Source: Cryobacterium cheniae
Lineage (GTDB): Bacteria > Actinomycetota > Actinomycetes > Actinomycetales > Microbacteriaceae
NCBI RefSeq assembly: GCF_004403395.1
Contig: NZ_SOGN01000044.1
Location: forward strand, 62,446-126,445
Length of the DNA stretch: 64,000 nt
Direction of reading: 5' to 3'
The notes below the pieces were generated by a model. That model saw only the letters and a list, made by a program, of their open reading frames with translations. It did not search any database and was not told where the DNA came from. Positions 7,696-18,998 of this stretch are shown piece after piece; position 1 is the stretch's first letter; each line of letters starts with the position of its first letter. The position numbers and the translations under genes were made by a program.

Positions 7696-8382
7696 CTATT
7701 CTTCTCCGAAGCCCGACTCCAGAAGATCTCCCAGTGCGGCCACGGCTTCCGCACCGTTCTCATCCGAGGAGCTGATTTCCGCTGTCATTCCGCGGATGAG
7801 CCCGAGCGACATCACGGCGAGCAAACTCGAGGCATCCTTGCCATTCACGGTGACCCGGGCGGTGAACGTGCTCGCGAGCTTCACGAAATCCGCGGCCGGG
7901 CGGGCGTGCAGACCGTCCTTGTTGACCAGGGTGACGGTGCGCGTGACCAGCGGCGGCGACGCGGGGTCCACCGGAGCGGCGGGTACTCCTTCGGCGGCGG
8001 AGCGAGCGGCACGAACCACGGACTCGAGGTCTCCCCCGATCTCGGCGGCCACAGCCGCAGCCACTCCCCCCTCGACCAGAGGAGCATCCACGATGCGCAC
8101 CCGGGCACGTACCGCGTCGTCGAGGAAGTCCAAGGCGGTTTCGGCCGTCAGAATCGCGGAGCCCAGATCGCAGAGGAGTACGACCCCGTCGCCGGCGTCT
8201 GCCTGTTCGATACCGCTGAGCACCTTCTCGAAGCTCGTGCCGATCCCCCCATCGTCGGTCCCTCCGGCCGGGATCATCCTCGTCCGCGGTGCCATCTGGC
8301 GCGCAAGATCGACGAGACCGTCAGCGATCTTCGTGCTGTGGGAGACGAACACAAGCCCGACAGTCCCCCCTGCTGCGGCCAT
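7696..8382 (-). CDS. dhaM: dihydroxyacetone kinase phosphotransfer subunit DhaM (EIIA-HPr)
   Basis: 228 residues with two domains. The first is a mannose-type EIIA domain (residues 1-125, phospho-His15 in VSHSTK). The second is an HPr domain (about 145-228, His159 in GLHARPAADFV). DhaM passes phosphate from the PTS to DhaL-bound ADP. The enterobacterial protein has an additional EI-like domain, which is absent here, so phosphate must come from the general EI. The start at 8382 follows AGGGGA and lies one base after the dhaL stop; a longer frame to 8442 is not supported. It is the third gene of dhaKLM. Confidence 0.9.
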   Translation of the reverse strand: MAAAGGTVGLVFVSHSTKIADGLVDLARQMAPRTRMIPAGGTDDGGIGTSFEKVLSGIEQADAGDGVVLLCDLGSAILTAETALDFLDDAVRARVRIVDAPLVEGGVAAAVAAEIGGDLESVVRAARSAAEGVPAAPVDPASPPLVTRTVTLVNKDGLHARPAADFVKLASTFTARVTVNGKDASSLLAVMSLGLIRGMTAEISSSDENGAEAVAALGDLLESGFGEE

Positions 8383-8383
8383 G

Positions 8384-9022
8384 TCAGTCCCCTGCAGCCG
8401 TATCGGCCGCTGCCCGCAACAGCAGGGCCGAAGACTGCGCACCCGGGTCGCGGTGGCCGATGGCCCGTTCGCCCAGGTAGCTCGCCCTTCCCTTGCGTGC
8501 GACCCATGGTTCCGTCGCCTCTGCCCCCGCCTCGGCGGCGGCTGCGGCGGCTGCCAGGATCGCCGGGCCGTCCGCGCCGCCGGCGCGGGCGGCGTCGGCG
8601 GCGTCGACGGCCGGAGTCCAGGCGTCGACCATGGTCTTGTCCCCTGATTCCGCCTTGCCGCGCAGAACGATACCGTCCCGTGCGGCCGTCAGGAGCGCGA
8701 CCAGAGCAGCCCCGTCAAGTTCAGCGGATCCGGTGACGGCGACGGCGGCCTTGAGGAAGGCAGTTCCATAGAGCGGTCCCGCCGCACCGCCCACGGTTGA
8801 GATCAGCGTGGTCGCGACGAGCTTGAAGACGTCACCGGGGTTCGCCTCGGCGGGCAGGTCATCGAGTTTCAACAGCACCGCTTGAAAACCACGGTCCATG
8901 TTTTCGCCATGATCGCCATCGCCGATTTCGCGGTCCAAATTGATCAGTTCCACCCTGTGCTCATTCATCACGGCCGCGCCGGTTGTGATCCAGGCCTTAG
9001 CCCAGGTGACGTCTAAGTTCAT
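8384..9022 (-). CDS. dhaL: dihydroxyacetone kinase ADP-binding subunit DhaL
   Basis: 212 residues with the helical-barrel nucleotide-binding fold of DhaL. The Mg-binding aspartates sit in DREIGDGDHGENMDRG near residue 33, and the GGAAGPLYGTAFLKAA glycine loop and GDKTMVDAW follow. The subunit keeps ADP bound and is rephosphorylated by DhaM, then phosphorylates dihydroxyacetone held on DhaK. The start at 9022 follows AAGGAG. It lies 19 bases after the dhaK stop and one base before dhaM, clearly an operon. Confidence 0.93.
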   Translation of the reverse strand: MNLDVTWAKAWITTGAAVMNEHRVELINLDREIGDGDHGENMDRGFQAVLLKLDDLPAEANPGDVFKLVATTLISTVGGAAGPLYGTAFLKAAVAVTGSAELDGAALVALLTAARDGIVLRGKAESGDKTMVDAWTPAVDAADAARAGGADGPAILAAAAAAAEAGAEATEPWVARKGRASYLGERAIGHRDPGAQSSALLLRAAADTAAGD

Positions 9023-9041
9023 CGGATCTCCTTCTACCCGT

Positions 9042-10043
9042 CTATCGTCCCCACCGTAGCGCTGCCGTTTGGACCGGCGCATCCCACAGGGCGGTCAATT
9101 CGTCGTCGAGCTTCAGCAGCGTGATGGATGTCCCCTGCATCTCGAGCGAGGTGGTGAAGTTCCCGACGAGGGTTCTGGTCACTTCGATCCCCTTCTCGGC
9201 CAGCACCTCTGCGGCCCGTCGAAAGACGATGTACAACTCGATTTGCGGTGTGCCACCCATTCCGTTGACGAACAGAAGCACCTTGTCCCCCGCCGCGAAG
9301 GGGATGTCCTCCAGAATGGGGCCGAGGAGGCGGTCGACAATGGCGTCGGCAGGTTCGAGCTTGATGCGCGCGCGTCCCGGCTCGCCGTGGATGCCGATCC
9401 CGATCTCGATCTCATCGTCGGCCAGTGTGAAGCTGCCTTCCCCGGCGTGAGGGACGACGCAGGGAGTCAGCGCCACACCCATCGACCGAACACCGGAGAT
9501 GACCCGTTCCGCGATTCCGGCCACCGATTCCAGCGCGTCACCTCGCTCGGCGGCGGCTCCGGCGATCTTCTCGACCAGGACCGTTCCGGCCACACCGCGT
9601 CGCCCGGCCGTGTACAGCGAGTCCTTCACGGCGACGTCGTCGTTGACGATCACGGAGCGAACCTCGATTCCCTCAGCGGCGGCGAGGTCCGCGGCGGTCT
9701 CAAAATTCAGGACATCCCCGGTGTAATTCTTGACGATGTGGAGCACCCCGGCACCCCCGTCCACGGCCTTCGTGGCAGCAAGGATCGGGTCGGGTGTCGG
9801 TGAGGTGAAGACCGCCCCGGGCACGGCTGCATCCAGCATCCCGAAACCGACGAACCCCCCATGCAGAGGCTCGTGTCCGCTTCCTCCCCCGCTGACCAGA
9901 CCCACTTTCCCGGCCAGGGGGGCATCCCTGCGCACTATGAAGATCGGATCCGTCGAAATCCGAACAATGTCGGTATGGGCCACACCGAAGCCGGCAACGG
10001 CCTCAGCGACGACGTTCTTGGGATCATTGACCAGTTTTTTCAT
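9042..10043 (-). CDS. dhaK: dihydroxyacetone kinase substrate-binding subunit DhaK
   Basis: 333 residues. DhaK binds dihydroxyacetone covalently as a hemiaminal through a histidine in the GIHGEPG motif, here His219. The [15 protein letters not shown] loop near residue 50 is also conserved. Together with DhaL and DhaM it makes dihydroxyacetone phosphate using PEP-derived phosphate. The start at 10043 (MKKLVNDP) follows GGAAGAG; an upstream frame to 10109 is arginine-rich and not conserved. The operon is divergent from glpF-glpK, which suggests joint control of glycerol and dihydroxyacetone use, although no glycerol dehydrogenase gene is in the window. Confidence 0.95.
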   Translation of the reverse strand: MKKLVNDPKNVVAEAVAGFGVAHTDIVRISTDPIFIVRRDAPLAGKVGLVSGGGSGHEPLHGGFVGFGMLDAAVPGAVFTSPTPDPILAATKAVDGGAGVLHIVKNYTGDVLNFETAADLAAAEGIEVRSVIVNDDVAVKDSLYTAGRRGVAGTVLVEKIAGAAAERGDALESVAGIAERVISGVRSMGVALTPCVVPHAGEGSFTLADDEIEIGIGIHGEPGRARIKLEPADAIVDRLLGPILEDIPFAAGDKVLLFVNGMGGTPQIELYIVFRRAAEVLAEKGIEVTRTLVGNFTTSLEMQGTSITLLKLDDELTALWDAPVQTAALRWGR

Positions 10044-10200
10044 GTCTCTTCCTTCGATGGAGGTGGTTGAACGACGCCGTCGACGGCCCGTAGTTGGAGC
10101 ATTCTGCATTCCCCGGCCAACTTACGCGCAGCCCCCTCAACCGGTAAGGGGCGGGGATTTGTTCGTCAACCGGCCCATTCCGCTGCGTAATCCGCCGCGC

Positions 10201-10206
10201 TATATT
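10201..10206 (+). promoter_or_regulatory. possible -10 of the glpF-glpK promoter
   Basis: TATATT lies in the 226-bp dhaK-glpF divergent spacer, about 64 bases before the glpF GTG. The -35 region is weak. I saw no convincing operator in the rest of the spacer. Confidence 0.4.
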
Positions 10207-10269
10207 TGTGCCGTTCGCTCACCGCGACGGGTTGCTCCGGCACCTCAAGCCTTACCAAGGAAGGTCAAC

Positions 10270-11034
10270 GTGGACAATATTGGAGTCGTATTCTTATCGG
10301 AAGTGCTCGGGACGGGGATGCTCGTCCTCCTCGGAACCGGTGTGGTCGCCAACGTCGCACTGGCCAAGAACAAGGGCCTCGGTGGTGGGTTTCTCATGGT
10401 CACCATCGGTTGGGCCTTTGCGGTCTACGCCGGGGTCATCGTCGCCTATAACTCCGGTGCACACCTCAACCCGGCCGTCACCCTCGGTCTGGTGGCTTCG
10501 GGTGCGACCGAATTCGGTTCGGGCGTGCCCGTCAACTTCCTCTCCGTTCTCACCTACATCGCGGCCCAGTTCCTCGGTGCGTTCATCGGGGCAATCATCT
10601 GCTGGGCGGCCTACAAACAGCACTTCGATGCCGAACCCAACTCGGCGAACAAGCTCGGCGTCTTCTCGACCGGTCCGGCCATCCGTTCTTACGGTTGGAA
10701 CCTGACGACCGAGATCATCGGCACGTTTGTGCTGGTCTTCGTCGTGCTGGCCTTCGGTGGCGAACGTCAGGGTGAGAGCGGCGGACTGGCCGCCCTCGGA
10801 GCCCTCCCCGTAGCGCTCCTCGTGCTCGTCATCGGCACCTCCCTCGGCGGGCCGACCGGCTACGCCATCAACCCGGCTCGTGACCTGGGCCCCCGCATTG
10901 CGCACTTCGTCCTGCCGATCAAGGGCAAGGGCGGCTCCGATTGGGCGTATTCCTGGGTTCCCGTGGTGGGTCCGGTCATTGGCGGCGTTCTCGCCGGATG
11001 GGCATCGTTGTTCCTCCTTCCCGTCCTGACCTGA
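10270..11034 (+). CDS. glpF: glycerol uptake facilitator (MIP/aquaglyceroporin)
   Basis: 254 residues with six membrane helices and two half-helix NPA motifs at Asn67 (HLNPAVTLG) and Asn201 ([10 protein letters not shown]). The aspartate after the second NPAR is a marker of glycerol facilitators rather than water-only channels. The start is GTG at 10270 behind AAGGAAGG. The much longer open frame reaching back to 9730 runs antisense to dhaK and is not coding. glpK follows after 59 bases. Confidence 0.95.
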   Translation: MDNIGVVFLSEVLGTGMLVLLGTGVVANVALAKNKGLGGGFLMVTIGWAFAVYAGVIVAYNSGAHLNPAVTLGLVASGATEFGSGVPVNFLSVLTYIAAQFLGAFIGAIICWAAYKQHFDAEPNSANKLGVFSTGPAIRSYGWNLTTEIIGTFVLVFVVLAFGGERQGESGGLAALGALPVALLVLVIGTSLGGPTGYAINPARDLGPRIAHFVLPIKGKGGSDWAYSWVPVVGPVIGGVLAGWASLFLLPVLT

Positions 11035-11093
11035 TCCGTCCCGTGGGCCGCTTCACACCAAGCACAGAATTCCAGACTTCAGAGAGGCATTTC

Positions 11094-12608
<1,515 letters not shown>

Positions 12609-12617
12609 CAAGAGACG

Positions 12618-12647
12618 TCAGCGCCGGTCGGGTCAGCGCCGGTCGGG
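12618..12647. repeat. 15-bp tandem duplication between glpK and trpD
   Basis: Two perfect copies of TCAGCGCCGGTCGGG lie directly before the trpD stop codon (minus strand), in the spacer between convergent glpK and trpD. Confidence 0.85.
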
Positions 12648-13700
12648 TCACATCTGGCTGGCTCTGACCCATTCGGCGAGCTTGGCCGTGGCCGCACCGG
12701 AGTCGATCGCTTCCGCGGCCACGGCCATCTTGCTGCGAAAGCGGTCGATGATGTTGACTTGTGCCTGAGCGGGATCGTTGGCCAGGTCGAACGCGACCAG
12801 GCCGGCGGCGGCGTTCAACAACACGATGTCACGCACCGCACCGACCTGACCGGCCAACAGCGAGTGCACGACGGCCGCATTGTGCTCGGCATCCCCGCCG
12901 ACGAGCTCGCTGATCGAGGCCCGGCGCAGACCCAGGTCGCGCGGATCGATGTCGTGCTCTGTTACGAGTCCGCGCGACACTTCCCAAACGTGGCTGTGAC
13001 CGGTCGTGGTCAGTTCGTCAAGCCCGTCGTCCCCGCGGAAGACCAGGGCCGTTGCCCCGCGTGTCTGGAAGACGCCCACGATCAATGGAACGCGATCCAG
13101 ATTGGCCACACCGACGGCCGAGGCTTCAGGACGGGCCGGGTTGCACAACGGGCCGAGGTAGTTGAACACGGTGGGGATGCCGAGCTCCTTGCGCGCCAGG
13201 GCCGCATGACGGAACCCCGGGTGGAACGCGGCGGCGTAGGCGAAGGTGATGCCGGCCGAGTCCAAAATGGCAGCGACCTTGTCGGCGGACAGAGTCAGGT
13301 CGATGCCGAGGGCAGCGAGCACGTCCGACGAGCCGGATGCGGAACTTGCGGCCCGGTTCCCGTGTTTGATCACGGGGACGCCGGCCCCGGCGCACACGAT
13401 GGACGCCATCGTCGAAATGTTCACGGTACCGAACCGGTCTCCGCCGGTTCCGACAATATCCAGGGCCATCGGATTCACCGCCAGCGGGACCGCATGGTCG
13501 AGGATGGCATCCCGGAACCCGACGATTTCGTCCACGGTTTCGCCCTTCGCTCGGAGCGCCACGAGGAAGCCGGCCAGCTGCGCCGGAGTGGCCTCGCCGA
13601 GCATGACCTGCTCCATGCTCCAGGCCGCGTCGGACACGCTGAGATCCTCCCCCGAGAGCAGAGCACTGAGGACGTTTGGCCAGGACTGAATTTCAAGCAT
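12648..13700 (-). CDS. trpD: anthranilate phosphoribosyltransferase
   Basis: 350 residues. TrpD transfers phosphoribose from PRPP to anthranilate in tryptophan synthesis. The PRPP-binding GTGGDRFGTVNIST loop near residue 85, KHGNRAASSASGSSDVL and the metal-binding DELTTTG motif are present. trpD next to ctaE-qcrCAB, away from other trp genes, is a common actinobacterial arrangement. Start ATG 13700 follows a TAAAAT hexamer by six bases and has no ribosome binding site. It is divergent from ctaE. Confidence 0.95.
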   Translation of the reverse strand: MLEIQSWPNVLSALLSGEDLSVSDAAWSMEQVMLGEATPAQLAGFLVALRAKGETVDEIVGFRDAILDHAVPLAVNPMALDIVGTGGDRFGTVNISTMASIVCAGAGVPVIKHGNRAASSASGSSDVLAALGIDLTLSADKVAAILDSAGITFAYAAAFHPGFRHAALARKELGIPTVFNYLGPLCNPARPEASAVGVANLDRVPLIVGVFQTRGATALVFRGDDGLDELTTTGHSHVWEVSRGLVTEHDIDPRDLGLRRASISELVGGDAEHNAAVVHSLLAGQVGAVRDIVLLNAAAGLVAFDLANDPAQAQVNIIDRFRSKMAVAAEAIDSGAATAKLAEWVRASQM

Positions 13701-13706
13701 GAGACG

Positions 13707-13712
13707 ATTTTA
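13707..13712 (-). promoter_or_regulatory. -10 element of leaderless trpD
   Basis: TAAAAT, five of six bases matching TATAAT, ends six bases before the trpD ATG on the minus strand. Confidence 0.6.
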
Positions 13713-13832
13713 GCGAGTTCGACCAAAGGCCCCGAATTCGCTTCCGGGGGCGCGTTTGTTGCAATCAGGTAGTCATTTCCACAAATGCGCGACAGGCACG
13801 CCCGGATGAGAAAAACCACTGTGAAAATCGGC

Positions 13833-13838
13833 CATAAT
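13833..13838 (+). promoter_or_regulatory. -10 element of leaderless ctaE
   Basis: CATAAT ends six bases before the chosen GTG start of ctaE. No ribosome binding site is present. Confidence 0.5.
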
Positions 13839-13844
13839 GGAACG

Positions 13845-14474
13845 GTGACGAGCCCCTCAATTACTTATACGGTCAATGCGCCCGTTGTTAACCGGCCCAA
13901 CAGCGTGGCTGTTGGCACTATCGTCTGGCTGGGCAGCGAAGTCATGTTCTTCGCCGGGCTTTTCGCCATCTACTTCACGCTGCGGTCGACCTCACCTGAA
14001 TTGTGGTTGTTCGAGACAGAGAAGCATGGCTTCGGCTTTGCACTGGTGAACACGCTCATCCTCGTGTCCTCATCAGTCACCTGCCAGTTCGGAGTGTTCG
14101 CGGCGGAGCGGCTGCAATCACGTTCGACCGGCTGGAAGCCGAGCCAGTGGGGCATGGTCGAGTGGTTCTTCCTCACCTACGCCCTCGGTGCGATCTTCGT
14201 GTCCGGCCAGGTCTTCGAGTACGCGACACTCGTCTCTGAAGGTGTGTCGCTCACCAGCAACGCGTACGGTTCCGCTTTCTACCTCACCACCGGGTTCCAC
14301 GGAATCCACGTGACTGCCGGCCTGATCGCCTTCCTGCTCGTAATCGGGCGCGCGTTCGCCGTCAAGAACTTCGGCCATAAGGAAGCAACCAGCGCCATCG
14401 TCGTGTCGTACTACTGGCACTTCGTCGACGTTGTCTGGATCGGACTGTTCCTCGTCATTTACGTTCTTAAATAG
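13845..14474 (+). CDS. ctaE: cytochrome c oxidase subunit III
   Basis: 209 residues, five membrane helices and the family motifs [15 protein letters not shown] and [14 protein letters not shown], plus a C-terminal [14 protein letters not shown] helix. It is subunit III of the aa3 terminal oxidase, which reduces oxygen with electrons from the bcc complex. GTG at 13845 is preferred to ATG at 13785: a -10 hexamer lies six bases upstream and the extra N-terminus is basic and atypical. It heads the ctaE-qcrC-qcrA-qcrB cluster. Confidence 0.95.
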   Translation: MTSPSITYTVNAPVVNRPNSVAVGTIVWLGSEVMFFAGLFAIYFTLRSTSPELWLFETEKHGFGFALVNTLILVSSSVTCQFGVFAAERLQSRSTGWKPSQWGMVEWFFLTYALGAIFVSGQVFEYATLVSEGVSLTSNAYGSAFYLTTGFHGIHVTAGLIAFLLVIGRAFAVKNFGHKEATSAIVVSYYWHFVDVVWIGLFLVIYVLK

Positions 14475-14496
14475 AAAGTCGGAGTGGACACCACGT

Positions 14497-15309
14497 ATGA
14501 CCACGATTAGCACCCCCAAGCAGTCCGGCGGTCGCAGAACCGGCCGCCGCAGCCCGCTTGCCAGCGTCGCCCTCATCGCGATCGGACTCCTCTTCACGGG
14601 AGGCGCATACGCGGCTTTCAGCACGAGTACCGCCAGCGCGGAGACGAACGCCGCGTCCCAGCAGACGGTTGACGAGGGACAGAAACTCTTCGCGGCAAAC
14701 TGTGCCACCTGCCACGGTCTGGCTGCTGCCGGCACCGAGGCCGGCCCCAGCCTGATCGGAGTCGGCGCGGCCTCGGTCGACTTCCAGGTGGGCACGGGAC
14801 GCATGCCGATGCAGCTGAACGGCCCGCAGGCAGAGAAGAAGGCGGTTCAGTTCACAGAAGAGCAGACCGCATCCCTCGCAGCCTATGTGGCGTCCCTGGC
14901 GCCGGGACCGGCGCTTCCGGATCCGTCGCTCCTCGACGGTGAGGGCGATGCCGCCAATGGTGCCGAACTCTTCCGCATCAACTGCGCGATGTGCCACAAC
15001 GTCGCCGGTGCCGGCGGAGCCCTCACGCAGGGCAAGTACGCACCTGCCCTGACCGGGGTTTCGGAGACGCACATCTACGAGGCCATGGTCACCGGCCCGC
15101 AGAACATGCCCGTCTTCAACGACATGAACATCTCCCCGGAGAGCAAGCGGGACATCATCACGTACCTCAAGTACCTGGACAACAACCCGTCTCCCGGTGG
15201 GTTCGCCCTGGGCGCGCTCGGTCCCGTTTCGGAAGGCCTCTTCCTCTGGATCTTCGGTCTCGGTTCCATCGTCGCCTTGACGGTGTGGATCACCGCGAAG
15301 TCGAACTGA
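14497..15309 (+). CDS. qcrC: diheme cytochrome c subunit of the bcc complex
   Basis: 270 residues. An N-terminal membrane or signal helix spans about 21-41. Two cytochrome c domains carry CxxCH heme sites at Cys69-Cys72-His73 (CATCH) and Cys163-Cys166-His167 (CAMCH). A C-terminal membrane helix lies near 248-265. This diheme protein replaces cytochrome c1 plus soluble cytochrome c in Actinobacteria and passes electrons directly to the aa3 oxidase within a supercomplex. The start at 14497 gives a normal basic N-terminus before the membrane helix. Confidence 0.95.
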   Translation: MTTISTPKQSGGRRTGRRSPLASVALIAIGLLFTGGAYAAFSTSTASAETNAASQQTVDEGQKLFAANCATCHGLAAAGTEAGPSLIGVGAASVDFQVGTGRMPMQLNGPQAEKKAVQFTEEQTASLAAYVASLAPGPALPDPSLLDGEGDAANGAELFRINCAMCHNVAGAGGALTQGKYAPALTGVSETHIYEAMVTGPQNMPVFNDMNISPESKRDIITYLKYLDNNPSPGGFALGALGPVSEGLFLWIFGLGSIVALTVWITAKSN

Positions 15310-15365
15310 CCGACGACCGAGTCTGAATCAAACTTTTCTTATGAGCATTCCGATGAAGGAGAACA

Positions 15366-16439
15366 ATGGCCAAGGACGATAACAGCGGGAAGGACTTGAC
15401 CGCTGCTGACTCGTCGAGCGTCGGGCATGAGGGGGCTCCCGCAGGCACCGCCGTCGTCGTACGGGATGCCGTGGCCAACCCGGGCTTCCCCCCGCACCGC
15501 CCGCGCGTCACCGACCTTAACCCGAGCGCGGAGCGCCGCGCCGAGCGCACCGTCTACACGCTCTTCTACCTGTCGATCGTTGGCAGTGTCTTCGCGATCG
15601 TGGCCTACATGGTCTTTCCGATCATCCCTGAGGAGCCGGATTCGGTTCGGCTGAACAACCTGTTCATCGGTCTCGGCCTCACTCTCGCCCTACTGGCGAT
15701 CGGCATCGGCGCCGTGCACTGGGGCAAGGCCCTCATGTTCGATCACGAGGGTGTCGACGAACGTCACCCGGTGAGAGGTTCCGACGAGACCCGCGAACGC
15801 GCGGTCGAAATCTTCCACGAGGCCAATGTCGAATCCGGCATCGGTCGCCGCACCCTCATCCGCAACAGCCTCATCGGTGCGTTGATTGCCTTCCCGTTGC
15901 CCGCCGTCGTGCTGTTCCGCGGCCTGGGCCCGCAGGACACCAACCCGGCCGCTCTCCTCGAACACACCATGTGGAAGAAGGGCACCAGGCTTGCGATCGA
16001 TCCCACGGGCACACCGATCAAGGCTTCTGACGTCACCCTCGGCTCGGCCTTCCACGTCATTCCCGAGGGCCTCCAGGACCTCGGCCACGGCAAACTCGAA
16101 GAGAAGGCCAAGGCCGCAGTTCTGCTGATGAGGCTGAAGCCGGAGGACATCAACGAGCCTGCGGACAAGAAGGACTGGTCGTACGACGGCATCGTCGCGT
16201 ACTCCAAGATCTGCACGCACGTCGGTTGCCCCGTCGCGCTCTATGAGCAGCAGACTCACACACTCTTGTGCCCGTGTCACCAGTCCCAGTTCGACGTGAC
16301 GAACCAGTGCGAGGTCATCTTCGGACCGGCCAAGCGCCCGCTGCCGCAGCTGCCCATCGCGGTAGACTCAGAGGGATATCTCATTGCCCAAAGCGATTTC
16401 ACTGAACCCGTCGGACCGAGCTTCTGGGAGCGGAATTGA
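15366..16439 (+). CDS. qcrA: Rieske iron-sulfur subunit of the bcc complex
   Basis: 357 residues with three membrane helices (about 58-80, 98-120 and 168-190), as in actinobacterial QcrA, instead of the single helix of other Rieske proteins. The C-terminal Rieske domain binds a 2Fe-2S cluster through Cys283-Thr-His285 with Cys288 (CTHVGC) and Cys302-Pro-Cys304-His305. Here Cys283/His285 and Cys302/His305 are the probable ligands and Cys288/Cys304 the disulfide. The start follows AAGGAG. The last four bases overlap the TTG start of qcrB. Confidence 0.95.
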   Translation: MAKDDNSGKDLTAADSSSVGHEGAPAGTAVVVRDAVANPGFPPHRPRVTDLNPSAERRAERTVYTLFYLSIVGSVFAIVAYMVFPIIPEEPDSVRLNNLFIGLGLTLALLAIGIGAVHWGKALMFDHEGVDERHPVRGSDETRERAVEIFHEANVESGIGRRTLIRNSLIGALIAFPLPAVVLFRGLGPQDTNPAALLEHTMWKKGTRLAIDPTGTPIKASDVTLGSAFHVIPEGLQDLGHGKLEEKAKAAVLLMRLKPEDINEPADKKDWSYDGIVAYSKICTHVGCPVALYEQQTHTLLCPCHQSQFDVTNQCEVIFGPAKRPLPQLPIAVDSEGYLIAQSDFTEPVGPSFWERN

Positions 16440-18055
16440 GTACTGCAACTACGACCACTGAGCTGGTCGAAACAAAGAAATCCGGTGGTCTCACCGGGGC
16501 CGCCGCGAATTACATCGACGAACGCACGAGCATCTCAACCGCGGTCAAAGAGCTGGGTCGCAAGATCTTCCCCGACCACTGGTCGTTCCTGCTGGGTGAG
16601 GTCGCCCTCTACAGCTTCGTCATCATCCTTCTGTCCGGTTCATTCCTCACGTTCTTCTTCAGCGCGTCGATGACGCCGGTGGAGTACGACGGATCATACA
16701 TGCCGCTCAAGGGCGTGGAGATGTCCGCCGCGATGGCGTCCTCGCTCGATATCTCTTTTGATATCCGTGGCGGACTCCTGATGCGCCAGGTACACCACTG
16801 GGCGGCACTGCTCTTCGTTGCTGCCATCGGCCTGCACATGCTGCGCATCTACTTCACGGGAGCTTTCCGCAAGCCGCGCGAACTCAACTGGGTCATCGGA
16901 TTCGTGCTGTTCATCCTGGCCATGGCCGAAGGATTCACCGGCTACTCCCTCCCCGACGACCTGCTCTCCGGAAACGGACTGCGCATCATCGATGGAATGG
17001 TCAAGGGAATCCCGCTCGTCGGCACCTGGATCTCGTTCCTCCTCTTCGGTGGAGAGTTCCCGGGCGAAGCAATCGTTGGACGCCTGTACTCCCTGCACAT
17101 CCTTCTGCTGCCGGCCATCATCGTGGCGCTGATCGCGATGCACCTGCTCTTCGTGGTCGTGCACAAGCACACGCAGTACCCCGGTGCCGGTCGCACCAAC
17201 CAGAACGTCGTCGGCTACCCGGTCCTCCCGGTGTACGCGGCCAAGGCCGGTGGATTCTTCTTCATCGTCTTCGGCATCGTGATGCTGATGGCGTCGCTCT
17301 TCACGATCAACCCCATTTGGAACTACGGTCCCTACGATCCCTCCCCCGTTTCGGCCGGAACGCAACCGGACTGGTATATCGGTTTCGCTGACGGCGCCCT
17401 GCGCCTGATCCCGCCGGGACTCGAGTTAGTGTGGCTGGACCGCACCTGGTCCTTCAACATCCTGATCCCATTGGTGTCGCTCGGCCTGTTCATCCTGGTC
17501 GTCCTCATCTACCCGTTCATCGAGGCATGGGTGACCGGAGACAAGCGCGAGCACCACATCCTGGACCGTCCTCGGAATGCCCCGACTCGCACCGCCATCG
17601 GTGCCGCCGGTGTCACCTTCTACGCGGCGCTCTGGGCCACGGCTTCCTCGGACATCATCGCCACGCACTTCAAGGTGACGATGGAAGGAGTGATCCACAC
17701 GATGCAGTTCCTGACCATCGTGGGACCGTTCATCGCTTTCTTCGTGACAAAGCGGATCTGCCTGGCGCTGCAGAAGAAGGATCGCGAGATCGTTCTGCAC
17801 GGCTTCGAATCCGGGCGCATCGTTCGGCTGCCCGGTGGCGAGTACATCGAGGTGCACCAGCCCGTCGATGAGTACGAGCGGTGGAAGCTGGTCAGCTACA
17901 ACGACTACAAGCCGCTCATGATTCGTCCTAACGCCAAGGGCAAGATCACCGTCGGCCAGAAGGCACGCGCCGGAATGTCCCGCTGGTTCTTCGAGGACCG
18001 GATCGAACCGGTCTCCAGCACCGAACTCGAACGGGCACACGGCGACCACCACTAG
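16436..18055 (+). CDS. qcrB: cytochrome b subunit of the bcc complex
   Basis: 539 residues. Heme-binding and quinol-site helices are visible: RQVHHWAALLFVAAIGLHMLR with the two-His pattern, and GFTGYSLPDDLLSGNGLRI. A later helix with LHILLLPAIIVALIAMHLLFVVVHKH supplies the other histidines. It is longer than mitochondrial cytochrome b because of the soluble C-terminal tail typical of Actinobacteria. The start is TTG at 16436, inside the qcrA stop (TTGA), with GGGAGCGG upstream. It transfers electrons from menaquinol to QcrA. Confidence 0.95.
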   Translation: MSTATTTTELVETKKSGGLTGAAANYIDERTSISTAVKELGRKIFPDHWSFLLGEVALYSFVIILLSGSFLTFFFSASMTPVEYDGSYMPLKGVEMSAAMASSLDISFDIRGGLLMRQVHHWAALLFVAAIGLHMLRIYFTGAFRKPRELNWVIGFVLFILAMAEGFTGYSLPDDLLSGNGLRIIDGMVKGIPLVGTWISFLLFGGEFPGEAIVGRLYSLHILLLPAIIVALIAMHLLFVVVHKHTQYPGAGRTNQNVVGYPVLPVYAAKAGGFFFIVFGIVMLMASLFTINPIWNYGPYDPSPVSAGTQPDWYIGFADGALRLIPPGLELVWLDRTWSFNILIPLVSLGLFILVVLIYPFIEAWVTGDKREHHILDRPRNAPTRTAIGAAGVTFYAALWATASSDIIATHFKVTMEGVIHTMQFLTIVGPFIAFFVTKRICLALQKKDREIVLHGFESGRIVRLPGGEYIEVHQPVDEYERWKLVSYNDYKPLMIRPNAKGKITVGQKARAGMSRWFFEDRIEPVSSTELERAHGDHH

Positions 18056-18086
18056 GCTTCGGTCGTCAACTACAGAACGGGCATCG

Positions 18087-18920
18087 ATGTCCCTCCAGAC
18101 CCTGTCGGAGTGGCTTCGGTGCCCGAACTGTTTTCTGCCTCTCTCCCCCGCCGGCCCGTTGACGCTGCGCTGCGGCGCGGGACACTCGTTTGACGCGAAC
18201 AAACGCGGGTATGTGTCACTGGTGTCGGGCGGTGCACGCCGTCTGCTTGGTGACAGCACGGCGATGGTCGACGCCCGGGCCCTGTTCCTCGCGACCGGCT
18301 GGTACAAGCCTCTCCGTGAGCGGCTCGCGGCACGGGTGGCAGCGGAGAATCCCACACGGGTTCTGGACGTCGGTTGCGGTACCGGCTACTACCTGCAGGG
18401 AGTGCTCACGCGCTCACCGGACGTCTGTGCCCTGGGCATGGATCTCTCCCCCGTTGCCGTCGCACGCACGGTGAGCGGCCGGGACAACATCGACGGCCTC
18501 GTGGCCGATGTCTGGTCCCCCCTGCCGGTGCGGGACGCGTCAGCAGATGTGATCTTGAACGTTTTCGCGCCCAGGAACGCGTCCGAGTTTCATCGTGTAT
18601 TGCGGAAGGACGGTATTCTCGTCGTCGTCGTGCCGCAGGCGACCCACCTTCAGGAGCTCAGGGCCGCGGGTCTGGCATTGGATGTGCCGCCGAACAAGGG
18701 CGATCACCTATCCGAGACTCTGTCCCCCGCCTTCGAGCTGGAAACCCGGGACTTGTTGTCGTCCTCCCTGCGCCTCGATCCGGCGCAGGCATCCGCTCTG
18801 ATTGGAATGGGTCCGTCGGCGCACCATACGGATGCCGAGGCGGTGGCGCAGCAATTGAGCGGCTTGCAGACCGTCACGGCGGCCTTCGAGCTGCTCGGAT
18901 ACCGGCGCATCCCGGCCTGA
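18087..18920 (+). CDS. RlmA-like 23S rRNA (guanine-N1) methyltransferase
   Basis: 277 residues. An N-terminal zinc finger has Cys12, Cys15, Cys29 and His33 (RCPNC, RCGAGH). It is followed by the conserved SFDANKRGYVSLV segment and a SAM-binding Rossmann fold (VLDVGCGTGYYL). NVFAPRNASEFHRVLRKDG is a family hallmark. RlmA proteins methylate G745 or G748 in the peptide exit tunnel region; the G748 enzymes can give tylosin-type macrolide resistance. Sequence alone does not show which base is modified. It is co-directional with qcrB, 31 bases downstream. Confidence 0.9.
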   Translation: MSLQTLSEWLRCPNCFLPLSPAGPLTLRCGAGHSFDANKRGYVSLVSGGARRLLGDSTAMVDARALFLATGWYKPLRERLAARVAAENPTRVLDVGCGTGYYLQGVLTRSPDVCALGMDLSPVAVARTVSGRDNIDGLVADVWSPLPVRDASADVILNVFAPRNASEFHRVLRKDGILVVVVPQATHLQELRAAGLALDVPPNKGDHLSETLSPAFELETRDLLSSSLRLDPAQASALIGMGPSAHHTDAEAVAQQLSGLQTVTAAFELLGYRRIPA

Positions 18921-18998
18921 CGACCGGCAGCGCATGGGATCCGTGGATGCGGCTGACTTTCTTGCGGGACCCACCCTGCCACGGAACATCAGGGGCGC

